Positions 52,591 to 62,054 are shown, numbered from the stretch's first letter. The stretch is DNA of 64,000 nucleotides from Trinickia violacea (GCF_005280735.1 NZ_CP040077.1:682001-746000); one strand, 5' to 3'. Notes: generated by a model not told the origin, from the letters alone. A program made the numbers and translations.

Positions 52591-53136
52591 TTGACTACTC
52601 TCCTGGAACGCGATGGATTGCTGGCGACGTGGCGCCGCCTGACCAACCGAGATGAGTTTGGTCAATGCAACGGCAACGAGTTGGACGAGCGCGGCGAGAA
52701 AGTGACGAATTCCCAACCGTCAGCGCGTCGCCAAATCGTGGTCACGGACGTGTTTTGCCAAATCACCGAGCAGATGGGGCATCTCGCTGCGATGTGCGTC
52801 GCTGTGACGACTCCGATGTTTGGTATCCGCGTGCCGGATGTTGTCTGGATGCCGTGTGAAAGGTGGGAAAGCTTCGACCATGACGACCCGGTGCCCTTTG
52901 TCCCGGACCTTTGTGTTGAAGTGCTGCTTGACACGGACAGGACGCAGGAGCTCGACCGGAGAATCGCAAGCTACCTGGGCGGCGGCGCCCGCGAAGTCAT
53001 TGTGATTGACCGGTGCGGGCAGGTTCAATTCTGGGGGCTGGAAGGCCGGCGACCAGCTTCAGTGCTCGGCGTGTCGCTATCGCTCGAGCCCATGTATTTT
53101 GACGAAGGGACGTCCTCCGCGCCCGTTGTTCATTGA
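52591..53136 (+). CDS. Uma2-family endonuclease-like protein, copy at 52 kb
   Basis: A 181-residue paralogue of 42842-43399 and 63348-63881: FGIRVPDVVWMP, PFVPDLCVEVLLDTDR, YLGGGAREVIVIDRCGQVQF. A TTG at 52591 aligns with the ATG starts of its paralogues. A DUF2442 gene and a cold-shock gene follow on the same strand. Confidence 0.8.
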   Translation: MTTLLERDGLLATWRRLTNRDEFGQCNGNELDERGEKVTNSQPSARRQIVVTDVFCQITEQMGHLAAMCVAVTTPMFGIRVPDVVWMPCERWESFDHDDPVPFVPDLCVEVLLDTDRTQELDRRIASYLGGGAREVIVIDRCGQVQFWGLEGRRPASVLGVSLSLEPMYFDEGTSSAPVVH

Positions 53137-53299
53137 GTGTTGCAGGTTGTCCCGAATACAGACCGGGCGTTCAAGGCAATTCGTGGTGATGGCTTGTCCT
53201 GTTGGCACCCGCGTCTCTCGGTCGGCCGGGGCAATTTCGCTTGGATGGACCTTAGCAGCGGCCTATGCTTTAAGCCGCCATCAGGTCAAGGAGACGGCC

Positions 53300-53536
53300 A
53301 TGCGTGTCGACGCGGTTGACGTGCATTTTGATAGCACGCACCTATTCCTCGAACTGTCTGACGGGCGGAAAATTCGTTTGCCGTTGCGTTTGTTTCCTGT
53401 ACTCGACGTGGCCACTGCGGCCGAACGCGAACACTTCGCGATTTCTATTGACCATCAACAGCTGCTTTGGCCTGAGCTTGACGAAGAGATGAGCGTCGCA
53501 GCTCTCATGCGTACGGTACCGGAGTCCAAGCATTAG
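53300..53536 (+). CDS. DUF2442 protein
   Basis: A 78-residue protein (VDAVDVHFDSTHLFLELSDG, RKIRLPLRLFP, ATAAEREHF, LLWPELDEEMSVAALM). DUF2442 proteins are often the antitoxin-like partner of DUF4160; no DUF4160 gene is adjacent. AAGGAG lies upstream of the ATG. A duplicated remnant is at 22735-22917. Confidence 0.88.
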   Translation: MRVDAVDVHFDSTHLFLELSDGRKIRLPLRLFPVLDVATAAEREHFAISIDHQQLLWPELDEEMSVAALMRTVPESKH

Positions 53537-53664
53537 CTGGATGTTGTCGCTAAGAGCCGCCGTTTCCGGTAATAAAAACTCCAAAAGTTTTGGATTCGGT
53601 CACTTTTTCTTAGACGTTTGAACGCTTAGCAAAAATGTCCAGCCTGTATGTCGAAAAGGTCAAT

Positions 53665-53689
53665 TGTGACAAGGCTAAGTCTTGTCACA
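53665..53689. promoter_or_regulatory. 9-bp inverted repeat upstream of csp
   Basis: TGTGACAAG-N7-CTTGTCACA, a perfect palindrome 119 bases before the cold-shock start and just upstream of a TATACT -10-like box (53712-53717). A candidate operator, or a hairpin terminating the DUF2442 transcript. Confidence 0.5.
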
Positions 53690-53808
53690 TCGGCGTAAAC
53701 TCGCATGTCTTATACTCATTTCCTTGTGTTACAAGTAGTCTCTCGCAGCCGTCGCCGCTTCGGCGACGTGTAGTCAATACAATAGAACGATTGTTTTAAA
53801 TCCAGGAA

Positions 53809-54012
53809 ATGGCAACAGGTAAAGTCAAGTGGTTTAACGATGCAAAGGGTTTTGGGTTCATCACGCCGGACGATGGCGGCGAGGACCTCTTTGCGCACTT
53901 CTCCGAAATTCAGGCAAAAGGCTTCAAGTCCCTGCAGGAAAACCAACCGGTGACGTTCGACGTCAAGCAGGGGCCGAAGGGTAAGCAAGCGGCCAATATT
54001 CAGCCGCGGTAA
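53809..54012 (+). CDS. Cold-shock protein (CspA family), copy 2
   Basis: A 67-residue cold-shock-domain protein: GKVKWFNDAKGFGFITPDDG, DLFAHFSEIQAKGFKSL. RNP motifs are intact. The upstream leader holds an 8-bp hairpin (CGTCGCCG/CGGCGACG near 53748-53768), consistent with post-transcriptional control usual for csp mRNAs. Confidence 0.95.
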   Translation: MATGKVKWFNDAKGFGFITPDDGGEDLFAHFSEIQAKGFKSLQENQPVTFDVKQGPKGKQAANIQPR

Positions 54013-54294
54013 TCCGTCGCCTCTCATCACGCTTTATCAAAGACAAATGGCTCTCTACGAGCCATCGAATTAGCTTGCCGTCGGGTCGAGGCCTGTTCGT
54101 GCGTAACGACGATACGCATGGACATGCCGCGAGCCGCCATCTTGCATGGCCGTGCTAGATACGTTTTAGCGATAAAGACATTGGGTTCGTTTGTGTCAAT
54201 CCGCGTGTCCGGACTTGAAATTGCCAAGACGAGTGGCTAGCGTTAGCCGGTGCGCCGGCAACTACAACAACATTCCTGAGAGATATCGAACAAC

Positions 54295-54591
54295 ATGAAT
54301 CGACGCGCTCAAACCATCGAGCACCTCGAGCGTAGCGGCGAGGACAGCAGCCTGAGGCGTGCGCTTGCTGCACGCCTTGATACTGCCTTTAAGCGTGCCG
54401 GCATCAGCTCCGCTCGGGCCGCCAAGTGGCTCAATGTGAGCGAGAGCGAGGTGCAGTTCTGGCGCCAAGGCATCACGGTTTCACCGCTCAATGTTTTCAC
54501 GCGGATTGCCGCTTTTCTCAATCTTGACGTCTACTGGCTTTGCACGGGCCACACACCGGGCGCTGCCGCTGCCTTTGAAGGTGCCGCTTAG
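54295..54591 (+). CDS. XRE-like HTH protein, divergent paralogue
   Basis: A 98-residue protein related to 41390-41653 and 61791-62054: RRALAARLDTAFKRAGISSA, AAKWLNVSESEVQFWRQGIT (HTH), FLNLDVYWLC. It follows a cold-shock gene but has no Hfq-like gene beside it. Confidence 0.78.
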   Translation: MNRRAQTIEHLERSGEDSSLRRALAARLDTAFKRAGISSARAAKWLNVSESEVQFWRQGITVSPLNVFTRIAAFLNLDVYWLCTGHTPGAAAAFEGAA

Positions 54592-54815
54592 GCGGGCCGA
54601 GTTCGGCGACCTTTAGTCTAATGCCGGGACACGCTCGCTGCTCGAAGAGACGTGCTTGAACTGAAGCGCTTTGGAGTCGCTGCATGGACCGTCATCATGT
54701 ACCTCGAACTGAAGCAGAAAGGTAGTAGTGCTACGAAATGGTGTGAATTCCAGGACCTTACCGTTGAATGTGCACGAAAATCTTGGACGCAAACCCTAAC
54801 CGAGGAGTAAGAGAC

Positions 54816-55556
54816 ATGACGAAGCGGATTGCATATGTAACCGGAGGCATGGGGGGAATCGGAACGGCAATATGCCAGCGTTTGCACAAGGATGGATTCA
54901 CGGTGGTGGCGGGCTGTGGAGTGAACTCCCCGCGACGGGCTCGCTGGCTGGCAGAGCAAGCCGAACTGGGTTTCTCCTTTGTCGCGTCGGAGGGCAATGT
55001 CGCCGACTGGGAATCGACTGAGGCGGCCTTTGCGAAGGTGAAGAAGGAGGTCGGCGACATCGACGTGCTCGTGAACAACGCCGGCATCACGCGGGACGGC
55101 GTGTTTCGCAAGATGTCACGGGAGAATTGGAGCGACGTCATTGCCACCAACCTCACCAGCCTGTTCAACGTGACCAAGCAGGTCATCGAGGAGATGGTCG
55201 GTAAGCAGTGGGGCCGAATCATCAACATCTCGTCCGTGAACGGGCAGAAGGGGCAATTTGGCCAGACCAACTACTCGACGGCCAAAGCGGGCATTCACGG
55301 CTTTACGATGTCGCTTGCCCAGGAGGTTGCGACCAAGGGCATCACGGTAAACACGGTTTCCCCTGGGTATATCGGGACTGACATGGTTCGTGCAGTGCGT
55401 CCGGAAGTATTGGAGGCAATCGTTCAGAGCATTCCGGTGCGCCGTCTGGGAGAGGCATCTGAGATAGCGTCGATTGTCTCTTGGCTGGCTAGCGATGAAG
55501 CGGCATTCGCGACGGGAGCCGACTTCTCGTTGAACGGTGGCTTGCACATGTGCTAG
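54816..55556 (+). CDS. phaB: Acetoacetyl-CoA reductase (PHA synthesis)
   Basis: A 246-residue short-chain dehydrogenase that reduces acetoacetyl-CoA to (R)-3-hydroxybutyryl-CoA with NADPH. Cofactor motif TGGMGGIG, NNAG, catalytic Ser (ISSVNGQKGQFGQ) and Y-x3-K (YSTAKAG). VLVNNAGITRDGVFRKMS and GYIGTDMVRAVRPEV are typical of PhaB/PhbB. AGGAG precedes the ATG at 54816. phaA and phaC are not in the window; two phasin genes are. Confidence 0.92.
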   Translation: MTKRIAYVTGGMGGIGTAICQRLHKDGFTVVAGCGVNSPRRARWLAEQAELGFSFVASEGNVADWESTEAAFAKVKKEVGDIDVLVNNAGITRDGVFRKMSRENWSDVIATNLTSLFNVTKQVIEEMVGKQWGRIINISSVNGQKGQFGQTNYSTAKAGIHGFTMSLAQEVATKGITVNTVSPGYIGTDMVRAVRPEVLEAIVQSIPVRRLGEASEIASIVSWLASDEAAFATGADFSLNGGLHMC

Positions 55557-55747
55557 CGATTGCCGGCACCTGAAAGACGATGCTAAGCCGATGAACTCCG
55601 GCGCTTGCAATGGGCGCCGGACTTACTACGACGAACAGGTATTCAAGCACGCCGCCTGCTGGACCCGCACCGCATTTGCGCTGCGAAACCGTACTTGCCG
55701 ACCAGCCTGGGTGTCGCGAAGCTCACTCGAAATACACGGAGACATAC

Positions 55748-56083
55748 ATGCGCGATGTGCCATCCATCGAACCATCCTTTTATCTTGTCGGCGAAAGGAC
55801 GCTGCGTTTTCTTGCGCGCGATGCCGGGGACCCGGGCGCTGCGCTCGCTTATTGGTTGGAGGTAGAGGAACCGTCGTGCGAACCCAACTTCTTCGACGCC
55901 ACGCAAGCGTTGAGTCCACTCATGCAGCTCGTTCTTCCCGACGAACGCCCTGGCGTCTTTGTGAACCGAAGCGCGGTAGATACCGTTCTGGATTTCGGCG
56001 TCGTGAAACGGATTGTTTTCAAGGACGGGTCGTGGCTTGATGTTCGATACTCCGGCCCAAGCAGCGACCTCTACTACCAGTAA
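55748..56083 (+). CDS. Hypothetical protein, 111 residues
   Basis: MRDVPSIEPSFYLVGERTLR, AALAYWLEVEEPSCEPNFFD, VDTVLDFGVVKRIVFKDGSW. GGAG upstream of the ATG. A small soluble alpha/beta protein; unrecognised. Confidence 0.6.
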   Translation: MRDVPSIEPSFYLVGERTLRFLARDAGDPGAALAYWLEVEEPSCEPNFFDATQALSPLMQLVLPDERPGVFVNRSAVDTVLDFGVVKRIVFKDGSWLDVRYSGPSSDLYYQ

Positions 56084-56265
56084 TCGGCGCCGCCGAACAT
56101 CTGAACATTGCGCGAGAACCGCTGCGCCAGCCGTGACTATCTCTCGCATCAACACGCTCCGTTTGAGCATCAGACAAAAGCCGGTGATATTCCGCTCCTT
56201 TCGTTGAGATTTTTATGGGGTCTCCAGTACGATATGGGTAACCCGATAATCAAATTTGACGAGTC

Positions 56266-56544
56266 GTGACCGTGGAAGCCCTCGAAGCACCGCCGAGCCT
56301 AGCACCGGACAATCGGAGCGTGATATTTACCCTTTCGATTCACGGACGTGAAGCCGAGTGTTCTGTCTTACGTGAGGCACTTGAACAGCACTTCTGGGTG
56401 CAACCAGGAGCCGGTGACGCACGCATTCTCAAAGCGTTCGCAGATGGCCGCAAACGTATCACTGCCGTAGCAGAAAGGAAGCTGCGCGCACACTCCGACG
56501 AACAGATTGTGTTGACCTCTGCTGATTTCGAGGTGCGGACGTAA
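56266..56544 (+). CDS. DUF1488-like protein
   Basis: A 92-residue protein with GTG start. VIFTLSIHGREAECSVLREA then LEQHFW, and RITAVAERKL match the pattern of DUF1488 (V.F...V.G..V.C.VS.EAL..HF). The family is small and uncharacterised. Confidence 0.6.
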   Translation: MTVEALEAPPSLAPDNRSVIFTLSIHGREAECSVLREALEQHFWVQPGAGDARILKAFADGRKRITAVAERKLRAHSDEQIVLTSADFEVRT

Positions 56545-56648
56545 CGCGCCGAAGCCGCCAGGCTGTGTGTGCCCTGGAAACGAAACCACGACGGTGATGT
56601 CAATATTGGCCAGGACGTTGCAGTGAGGGCTGCGCTGGTGGCAGAGGC

Positions 56649-56876
56649 ATGACGACACGAAACGGGGTTTCGCCGGAAGCCATTGCGCTCGAGCGAATTG
56701 CCACTGCGGCGCGTGAAGTGCAGGCCGCGTCGGCTGTACTAGAACAGCGCATCGGCAGCACGCCACGCGCACAGCCATCGACGCTAGAACTCGCGCGCTT
56801 CGCGGCGGCGATGCAAGAACTGCTTAGTGCGCGCGAAGAATTCGACCGCGTCATGGTCAACTCGCCGCCTCATTAA
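56649..56876 (+). CDS. Hypothetical protein, 75 residues
   Basis: A single long helical protein (IALERIATAAREVQAASAVL, LARFAAAMQELLSAREEFDR), probably a coiled coil. Native codon use; function unknown. Confidence 0.5.
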   Translation: MTTRNGVSPEAIALERIATAAREVQAASAVLEQRIGSTPRAQPSTLELARFAAAMQELLSAREEFDRVMVNSPPH

Positions 56877-57141
56877 CGGGCCGGCAACGGGGAAGTCCGT
56901 CGTGCTTTTCGGTGTGTGCCTCGAACGCGACATCGGATTCCGCGCGAGAGCGGCGTTGCATCGCTAACGGTCTGTTACCGAATGCATACGTTGGTTTCAG
57001 CTATTCACGAATTCCGTCCGTAGACTCTAAGCTTTCCGTCGCCATGGCGAATCTTGACGCCAGACTGGGGCTGCGATTCCCATGCTGTCAGTCGTTGTGC
57101 AGCCGGCCGGTCCGTCACGTCGCACACGATAGGAGTGACTG

Positions 57142-57396
57142 ATGACACAAACACGTTGCCTGCGAGTCATCGCGCAAGTGAGGGGTATTGAAATGTGCGT
57201 CGACTATAGCTCGGCGACGGGTCGCCTTCGCCTTCTGCGCGATGGCGCTATGCTTCACGAGTGGTTTCCGCCGAATTCGTGGATTGCCATCGCCTCGGTG
57301 AGCGGAGCTCGAAACTGGGGAACACGTCCGAATTCTGATGAGCTTCGTGCGCTACTCGAGAGTCATGTGTCAATGTTGTCGACCGGCGATGCCTAG
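57142..57396 (+). CDS. Hypothetical protein, 84 residues
   Basis: MTQTRCLRVIAQVRGIEMCV, GRLRLLRDGAMLHEWFPPNS, ELRALLESH. A compact beta-rich protein with native codon use; GGAGTGACTG before the ATG is a usable ribosome binding site. Unrecognised. Confidence 0.55.
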   Translation: MTQTRCLRVIAQVRGIEMCVDYSSATGRLRLLRDGAMLHEWFPPNSWIAIASVSGARNWGTRPNSDELRALLESHVSMLSTGDA

Positions 57397-57565
57397 AGCG
57401 CGGATTGAGGCACGGTCCACATATCAGCGGTGGACCCAAATTCCTGGATTCCGGACTATCGTGCCTTTGCGGCGGCCGCACGACACTCGACGACCCAGCC
57501 TGCTTCGGTTTGCCGCGTCGCACGCGCTTCTCTTATCCTAGACGAAGCCACTGGGTGCAGCACCG

Positions 57566-57817
57566 TCACACGCCAATGCGTCCTGTGGTCGATTTCTGCA
57601 TGTCGGCCGCGGGTGGAAACACGTGCCAAGTGCTGTCATCGTGCCGAAAGAAGAACAGCACGCGCAAACCGGTCGGTGAGGATGTCTCGACACACACATA
57701 ACGCGTCCGGCCCCAACGTGTTCGGCCAAATTCGGTCACGTGAACTGCTGAAGTGGGCGCCGGCGCAAGCCATTTTTCGACCTGATAGCGAAGCGACCTA
57801 TTGTCCGTACTCCTCAT
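57566..57817 (-). CDS. Small protein of the QVEKWL family, copy 3
   Basis: An 83-residue paralogue of 11610-11861 (closest) and 28839-29102: LRYQVEKWLAPAP, HVTEFGRTRW, RYVCVETSS, FFFRHDDSTWHVFPPAAD. The ATG at 57817 has GGAGCTGAAC upstream, as in copy 1. Confidence 0.7.
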   Translation of the reverse strand: MRSTDNRSLRYQVEKWLAPAPTSAVHVTEFGRTRWGRTRYVCVETSSPTGLRVLFFFRHDDSTWHVFPPAADMQKSTTGRIGV

Positions 57818-57924
57818 GTTCAGCTCCAGCGAGTCAGAGGCAGCACCAGTTAGACCCGGTGCAGGCCGTGACCGAATACGGATAACTTCCGTGCAGGCCC
57901 CAGACTTTTTCAGTTGAAACAGTG

Positions 57925-58116
57925 ATGAAGGTCCAGCATGAACTTGCGCGTCGGTGCGTCGCGGTCGCGTTACAAACGCCGGAAGGCGCCGGTCTTGTCG
58001 CAGGTTCTCGCTGTCATTTCCTCAAGGTCGACCGCAACTACAAAGGTGACCTTTGGCTTGTGAATTCTGAAATTGGATATTTCGGCAAGCGTGAACTCCA
58101 GAATGTGTCATGCTGA
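57925..58116 (+). CDS. Hypothetical protein, 63 residues
   Basis: MKVQHELARRCVAVALQTPE, CHFLKVDRNYKGDLWLVNSE. A small protein convergent with the phasin gene; unknown. Confidence 0.45.
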   Translation: MKVQHELARRCVAVALQTPEGAGLVAGSRCHFLKVDRNYKGDLWLVNSEIGYFGKRELQNVSC

Positions 58117-58177
58117 GGCCGATAGCTTCGCGACGTTGTCTGCGGCGCGTTGGTTATCGCTAAAGAAGGAACACTCG

Positions 58178-58200
58178 AAAAAGCGAGCTGGGCTCGCTTT
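58178..58200 (-). terminator. Terminator of the phasin gene at 58235
   Basis: AAAGCGAGC/GCTCGCTTT with a three-base loop, followed by TTTTT on the minus strand, 35 bases beyond the phasin stop codon. Confidence 0.8.
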
Positions 58201-58234
58201 CAACATTTGAAGGCGATGGACGACGTCAGCTACG

Positions 58235-58801
58235 CTACTTTTTCTCATCCGTTTCGGTTTGTTCAACGTCCGGCCTGGCGGACCTTGTTGGAGCATCGAG
58301 CGCGGCACTGACGTTGTTTTCAGCAGTCTCCACGGCCAACTTCGCGGCCTTCCGTGCCGCTTCCGACGCCGAACTGACAGTTTCCATAACAGACCTCGAC
58401 GCAGACAGGACGGCTTCACTCCCAGTCGGGGCGTTCTTTGCGAGGTTGTCGATGAACGCTTGGACATCGCGCGGGTATCGGTTGAACTGGGCTTCAATAG
58501 TCTCAGTGAATTCGGCTTGGGCGATGGCTGTGATTTCGTAAACGTGCCGCCAGTATGACTGCGCTTTTTCTACTGCTAGTTGCACCTGACTTGCCTGCAG
58601 CGCAAGCAACTCTTGCAGGTCTTTCACCGATAACGCCTTGGCTGCGATTTCCTGATTTTCAGCAAGGGTTGATTTAAATTCCTGTCGGTTCAGACTGACG
58701 AACTTTTGAAAGCCTGCGATAGCTTTGTTAAGGAGCCCAAACGTCCTATCGAGACTCGCTTTCTGCGTGGCTACGGTTTGTTCGAGGTCGAGACTGCTCA
58801 T
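58235..58801 (-). CDS. Phasin, PHA-granule protein
   Basis: A 188-residue all-helical phasin-family protein that coats polyhydroxyalkanoate granules. VATQKASLDRTFGLLNKAIA, QELLALQASQVQLAVEKAQS, FIDNLAKNAPTGSEAVL and the Ala/Lys-rich C-terminal region are typical of Burkholderia PhaP-like proteins. The ATG at 58801 is preferred over 58813. Confidence 0.85.
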   Translation of the reverse strand: MSSLDLEQTVATQKASLDRTFGLLNKAIAGFQKFVSLNRQEFKSTLAENQEIAAKALSVKDLQELLALQASQVQLAVEKAQSYWRHVYEITAIAQAEFTETIEAQFNRYPRDVQAFIDNLAKNAPTGSEAVLSASRSVMETVSSASEAARKAAKLAVETAENNVSAALDAPTRSARPDVEQTETDEKK

Positions 58802-59172
58802 CACTAACTCCATCGGGGTGGGTGGTGAATGTCCGAAAGACCGCTGAACGGAATGACGAACGACGAGTTAAGATACGAACAATTGGTGCAATGCAGCGAA
58901 ATCCCATTCTAGAGCCGGGACTGCGAATGTCAATCGCTTGTTGCGCACGGGTGCTAAGCGGAGTGCGAGAGCAACCATGAGAACCCCGCCAGTGTTGAGG
59001 CTCGGCCATATTCGGGGGAAACCCTGCTACCCGTCAATCTGTCGAAGTTGACGGTGAATTTATTTCTCTGGATTGTGCGATGCGGCAAAAAATGCAGGTG
59101 CCGGACTGCAAAAGCCGCTTCGGAGCGCTGTGGCGCTGAACGCCGAGACGCGTTGTCTTTGTGAACAGGTTC
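58802..59172. other. Intergenic, no gene supported
   Basis: About 370 bases; promoter of the phasin gene expected at its left end. Confidence 0.4.
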
Positions 59173-59382
59173 TTAGGGTGCGGTCAACCCGAGACGTTGA
59201 AGTAGCGCCTCGCCCTCGGAGGTCAATCTCAATTCGGCATCGGTGGAAGTCGTTCGCACGACTTCCACCAAACGTTCCTGCCGAAGCGTGAGCGCTTCGG
59301 GGTCAGCGAGCGCCACTTGCGCGGGCGCGCTGAACAACACCAACAGCATTGCAATCTCGTGGTGACTGAGCGGTTTCTTCAT
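59173..59382 (-). CDS. Hypothetical protein, 69 residues
   Basis: MKKPLSHHEIAMLLVLFSAP..., LTLRQERLVEVVRTTSTDAE, LRLTSEGEALLQRLGL. The C-terminal part looks like a winged-helix wing (LT..G...L..LGL). No family is named with confidence. Confidence 0.5.
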   Translation of the reverse strand: MKKPLSHHEIAMLLVLFSAPAQVALADPEALTLRQERLVEVVRTTSTDAELRLTSEGEALLQRLGLTAP

Positions 59383-59900
59383 CAGGCGTCTCCATGATAG
59401 CTGCGCACGCAGCCTATCGTGCTCGCGCGATGGCGAGCGACGGCAGAAGATAAGCGCAATACGGGGAACGCAGGACTATAGCGTCGCCACATGACATTGG
59501 AGTGACCTCTGTGTATCCGGGCACCCGAAAACCGCTCTGTTTTTGCCGACATCAGAATTGGCGTCTGAGTCAGTCGCCCACAGGGACATCAACCGTCGGG
59601 ATTCCGCGTTCGGGGCCAGTCTGTACCCGTGTACGACGTGTGCCGGCGCAGACAGCTGGTCGGGATAGCAGGGGGCGGGAGAAATGAAAGAAGATGACTG
59701 CAGCGATTTATGGTTGATGGTGCGGCTCAGTCTCCCGCGGTGCGATGTCCGAGGTATGAATTCAATAATCCGCTGATGTTCTGTGTTCCGACGAGATTGG
59801 CGCTATGCACGGAGAAGAAGAAATTCGGCGGAATGAATCGCAGGAGTTCGTTCATCGAGCTTGCGGACATGATGCTGGGAACTGATTAGCAGGAGTCGCT
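59383..59900. other. Intergenic, no gene supported
   Basis: About 520 bases. A short plus-strand frame near 59778-59889 (ending ELADMMLGTD) may be a gene fragment; nothing is recognised. Confidence 0.35.
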
Positions 59901-60440
59901 TCAGGACGTCGAGCCTGGCTGAGGCCAAGGCCACCCTTTCTTTTCGTCGGCCGCATCCCACTCTGTAAGCGGAGCAGCTTCGACCGACGCGTCGACCGGA
60001 CTTGCGTCGTCAGCGCCAGCGGGCACCGGTTCTTCTGAAGTTCCGGGTTTCATCTCGGGAAGTCCGGTCCCAAACCAGCTTACCTTCGTCTGCATGTTGG
60101 CGACGTACGCCTTCCAGCCTGCTGGATTACCGTCAAACAGGTCGTGCTGAATGGTCGACGCAAGCACATTGCGGTTGAGCTCCGTCTCGAGCAGTTCCTT
60201 TGGCCACAGGAAGAGCGCGCTCGCGACCCGTGTCCCGAACTCGGCCATGGTCATTTGCGGGGCAAGCGCCTGGAGATACCCGAAGTCCTGCAACGAATCC
60301 TGCTCCTTCGCAAGTTGAGCCACCGGCGCATCCGGCCGCCCCGTCTTGGTCAAACAGCTCAAAGCTTCGAGCATGTCCCCGAGGTGAAGCAGCAGTTCTC
60401 GTCTATCGAATCGGTCATCCATCGCAGTTGCTCCATTCAT
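59901..60440 (-). CDS. Hypothetical protein between phasin genes
   Basis: A 179-residue acidic protein: DRRELLLHLGDMLEALSCLT, ALAPQMTMAEFGTRVASALF, WPKELLETELNRNVLASTIQ, and a Pro/Glu/Asp-rich tail ending GWPWPQPG. GAAGGGG lies before the ATG at 60440. Its place between two phasin genes suggests a link to PHA granules (inference). Confidence 0.6.
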   Translation of the reverse strand: MNGATAMDDRFDRRELLLHLGDMLEALSCLTKTGRPDAPVAQLAKEQDSLQDFGYLQALAPQMTMAEFGTRVASALFLWPKELLETELNRNVLASTIQHDLFDGNPAGWKAYVANMQTKVSWFGTGLPEMKPGTSEEPVPAGADDASPVDASVEAAPLTEWDAADEKKGWPWPQPGSTS

Positions 60441-60657
60441 TGGGCCCCTTCAGCCATGCGCCGTGACACGGTCTCCCTAGGTGTGCTGGTTTCGGACGTG
60501 AACCGGGTAACAGACGTGGACGGACATCACGTGCGCCGGAATGAGCGGCCGGCGCTCTCGAGAGTTGGGCTCGTCCGGTAGCGGCTACAGCGCAGTGTGG
60601 CCAGGCGGGTAAGCTGGCTGCGCTGTGCGACGACGTCGGGTTCGACGTTCCTTCAAA

Positions 60658-61230
60658 TTATTGCTTCGCCGCCTTCGCCGCTTTCTCGACTACCTGGTCG
60701 GCCGCTTCGGTCACCTCCGATGCGGCTTTCGTTGCGGCCTTCACGTTACTTTGCGCGACTTCGACGGCCTGCTTCGTTGCCCTTTGCACGCTTTCCTGAG
60801 CAGTGTCGGCCAGCGTGATAGCTTGTTTCAGAAATGCGATTGCGGCTTCCGAGCCGACCGGGGCGTTTTGAGCGAGATTCTCGACGAACGATTGAACCTG
60901 GTGACTGACCTCCTGGTACCGCGCATTGACGACCTCTGCCAGTTGCGTTTGGGTGGACGACGCAATCTCGGCAACCTGACGTTCGTACGCCAGGACCTTC
61001 TCCGCCGAGGGCAGCGCGAGCGCGTCTTGCAGACCAGTAACTTCCTGGCTGTTCTGTTTCGGCAGCCCGTCTTGCACGCGTTGATACCAATCGGCAAGCG
61101 CTGTTTTCGCCGTATCCAGATTCAGTCTCATGAGCTTTTCCTCGCCCTCCAGCATGCTACCGGCCAGGCCGAAGAAGAAGTCAAGATTTGCTTGCTGGGC
61201 TGTAGCAGCCTGTGCCTGAAAATCAGCCAT
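60658..61230 (-). CDS. Phasin, PHA-granule protein
   Basis: A 190-residue helical phasin: QQANLDFFFGLAGSMLEGEE, MRLNLDTAKTALADWYQRVQ, FVENLAQNAPVGSEAAIAFL, and an Ala/Lys-rich C-terminus ending KAAKAAKQ. GGAGG precedes the ATG at 61230. A fragment of a second copy lies at 40305-40376 in the duplicated block. Confidence 0.87.
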   Translation of the reverse strand: MADFQAQAATAQQANLDFFFGLAGSMLEGEEKLMRLNLDTAKTALADWYQRVQDGLPKQNSQEVTGLQDALALPSAEKVLAYERQVAEIASSTQTQLAEVVNARYQEVSHQVQSFVENLAQNAPVGSEAAIAFLKQAITLADTAQESVQRATKQAVEVAQSNVKAATKAASEVTEAADQVVEKAAKAAKQ

Positions 61231-61582
61231 GTTCGCCTCCTGAAAATGTGTGCCCAACGCCCGGCATGTTCGGCAACGGTGACCAACTGATGAAGCACGT
61301 CGCATGGAAGCTCCAGTGTCGGCTACATTTTCGATACCGGCTCAGCAGGCGTATTGGTCTCGGCCGCGATTGTCCGTACAACGTCCTCGGCGCTGGGCTG
61401 CGTAAGGGCCCTCCGCGGACGTCGACAGATGCAAGAGCTGCAAACAACGAAGATTCCATTACAGGACGGTAGCGGTCGGGATGCCAATTGAATCGGCCTA
61501 TCCGGAGCATCCTTGACGAAGTGTTTCTTTTCTCGCCGCCACCCACTGGATGCGCTTGCGCCCCTTATTGCGATGACGCTCG

Positions 61583-61680
61583 CCCGGCGACCATCATTGC
61601 GATGTGTGACGAGCTCGCGGAACAGCACGTGGCTCTTTTCCACGCAGGCCGATATTCCGTCGTTGGAACTTCCCGGACCG
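61583..61680 (+). pseudogene. ArsC-like remnant, copy C
   Basis: TIIAMCDELAEQHVALF matches the remnant at 41065 and the gene at 30156; only about 30 residues remain before the frame is lost. Confidence 0.6.
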
Positions 61681-61790
61681 CCTGGAGACCAAAGCGAGAT
61701 GATGCCAAACAGGACCGAAATCGTGTCACACCTACGTAGCTCGAAGTACTTACGTTTGGCCGGGACGAGTTACGCGGAGCATTGCACTCC

Positions 61791-62054
61791 ATGAATCGAC
61801 GTCTGAATCTTGATGTACATCTGCAAGGCACTCTCAAACACAACGGCTCCAGGCGGGCCTTTGCGGCACGGCTGGACATGACCATCAAGCGCGCAAAGGT
61901 GACCTCCGGTCGGGTGGCCAGGTCACTCGGCGTCGCGGAACACGAGGTGACCCTTTGGCGCGCCGGAGTTACTGTCCCGAAGAGTACGGATTGTGAGCGC
62001 CTTTCTGAACTTCTCCACGTGGACGTCGCGTGGCTATGCGCAGGTCAAGAGTAG
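61791..62054 (+). CDS. XRE-like HTH protein, copy C
   Basis: An 87-residue near-identical copy of 41390-41653 (RRAFAARLDMTIKRAKVTSG, RVARSLGVAEHEVTLWRAGV, LLHVDVAWLCAGQE). Convergent with Hfq-like copy C. Confidence 0.8.
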   Translation: MNRRLNLDVHLQGTLKHNGSRRAFAARLDMTIKRAKVTSGRVARSLGVAEHEVTLWRAGVTVPKSTDCERLSELLHVDVAWLCAGQE

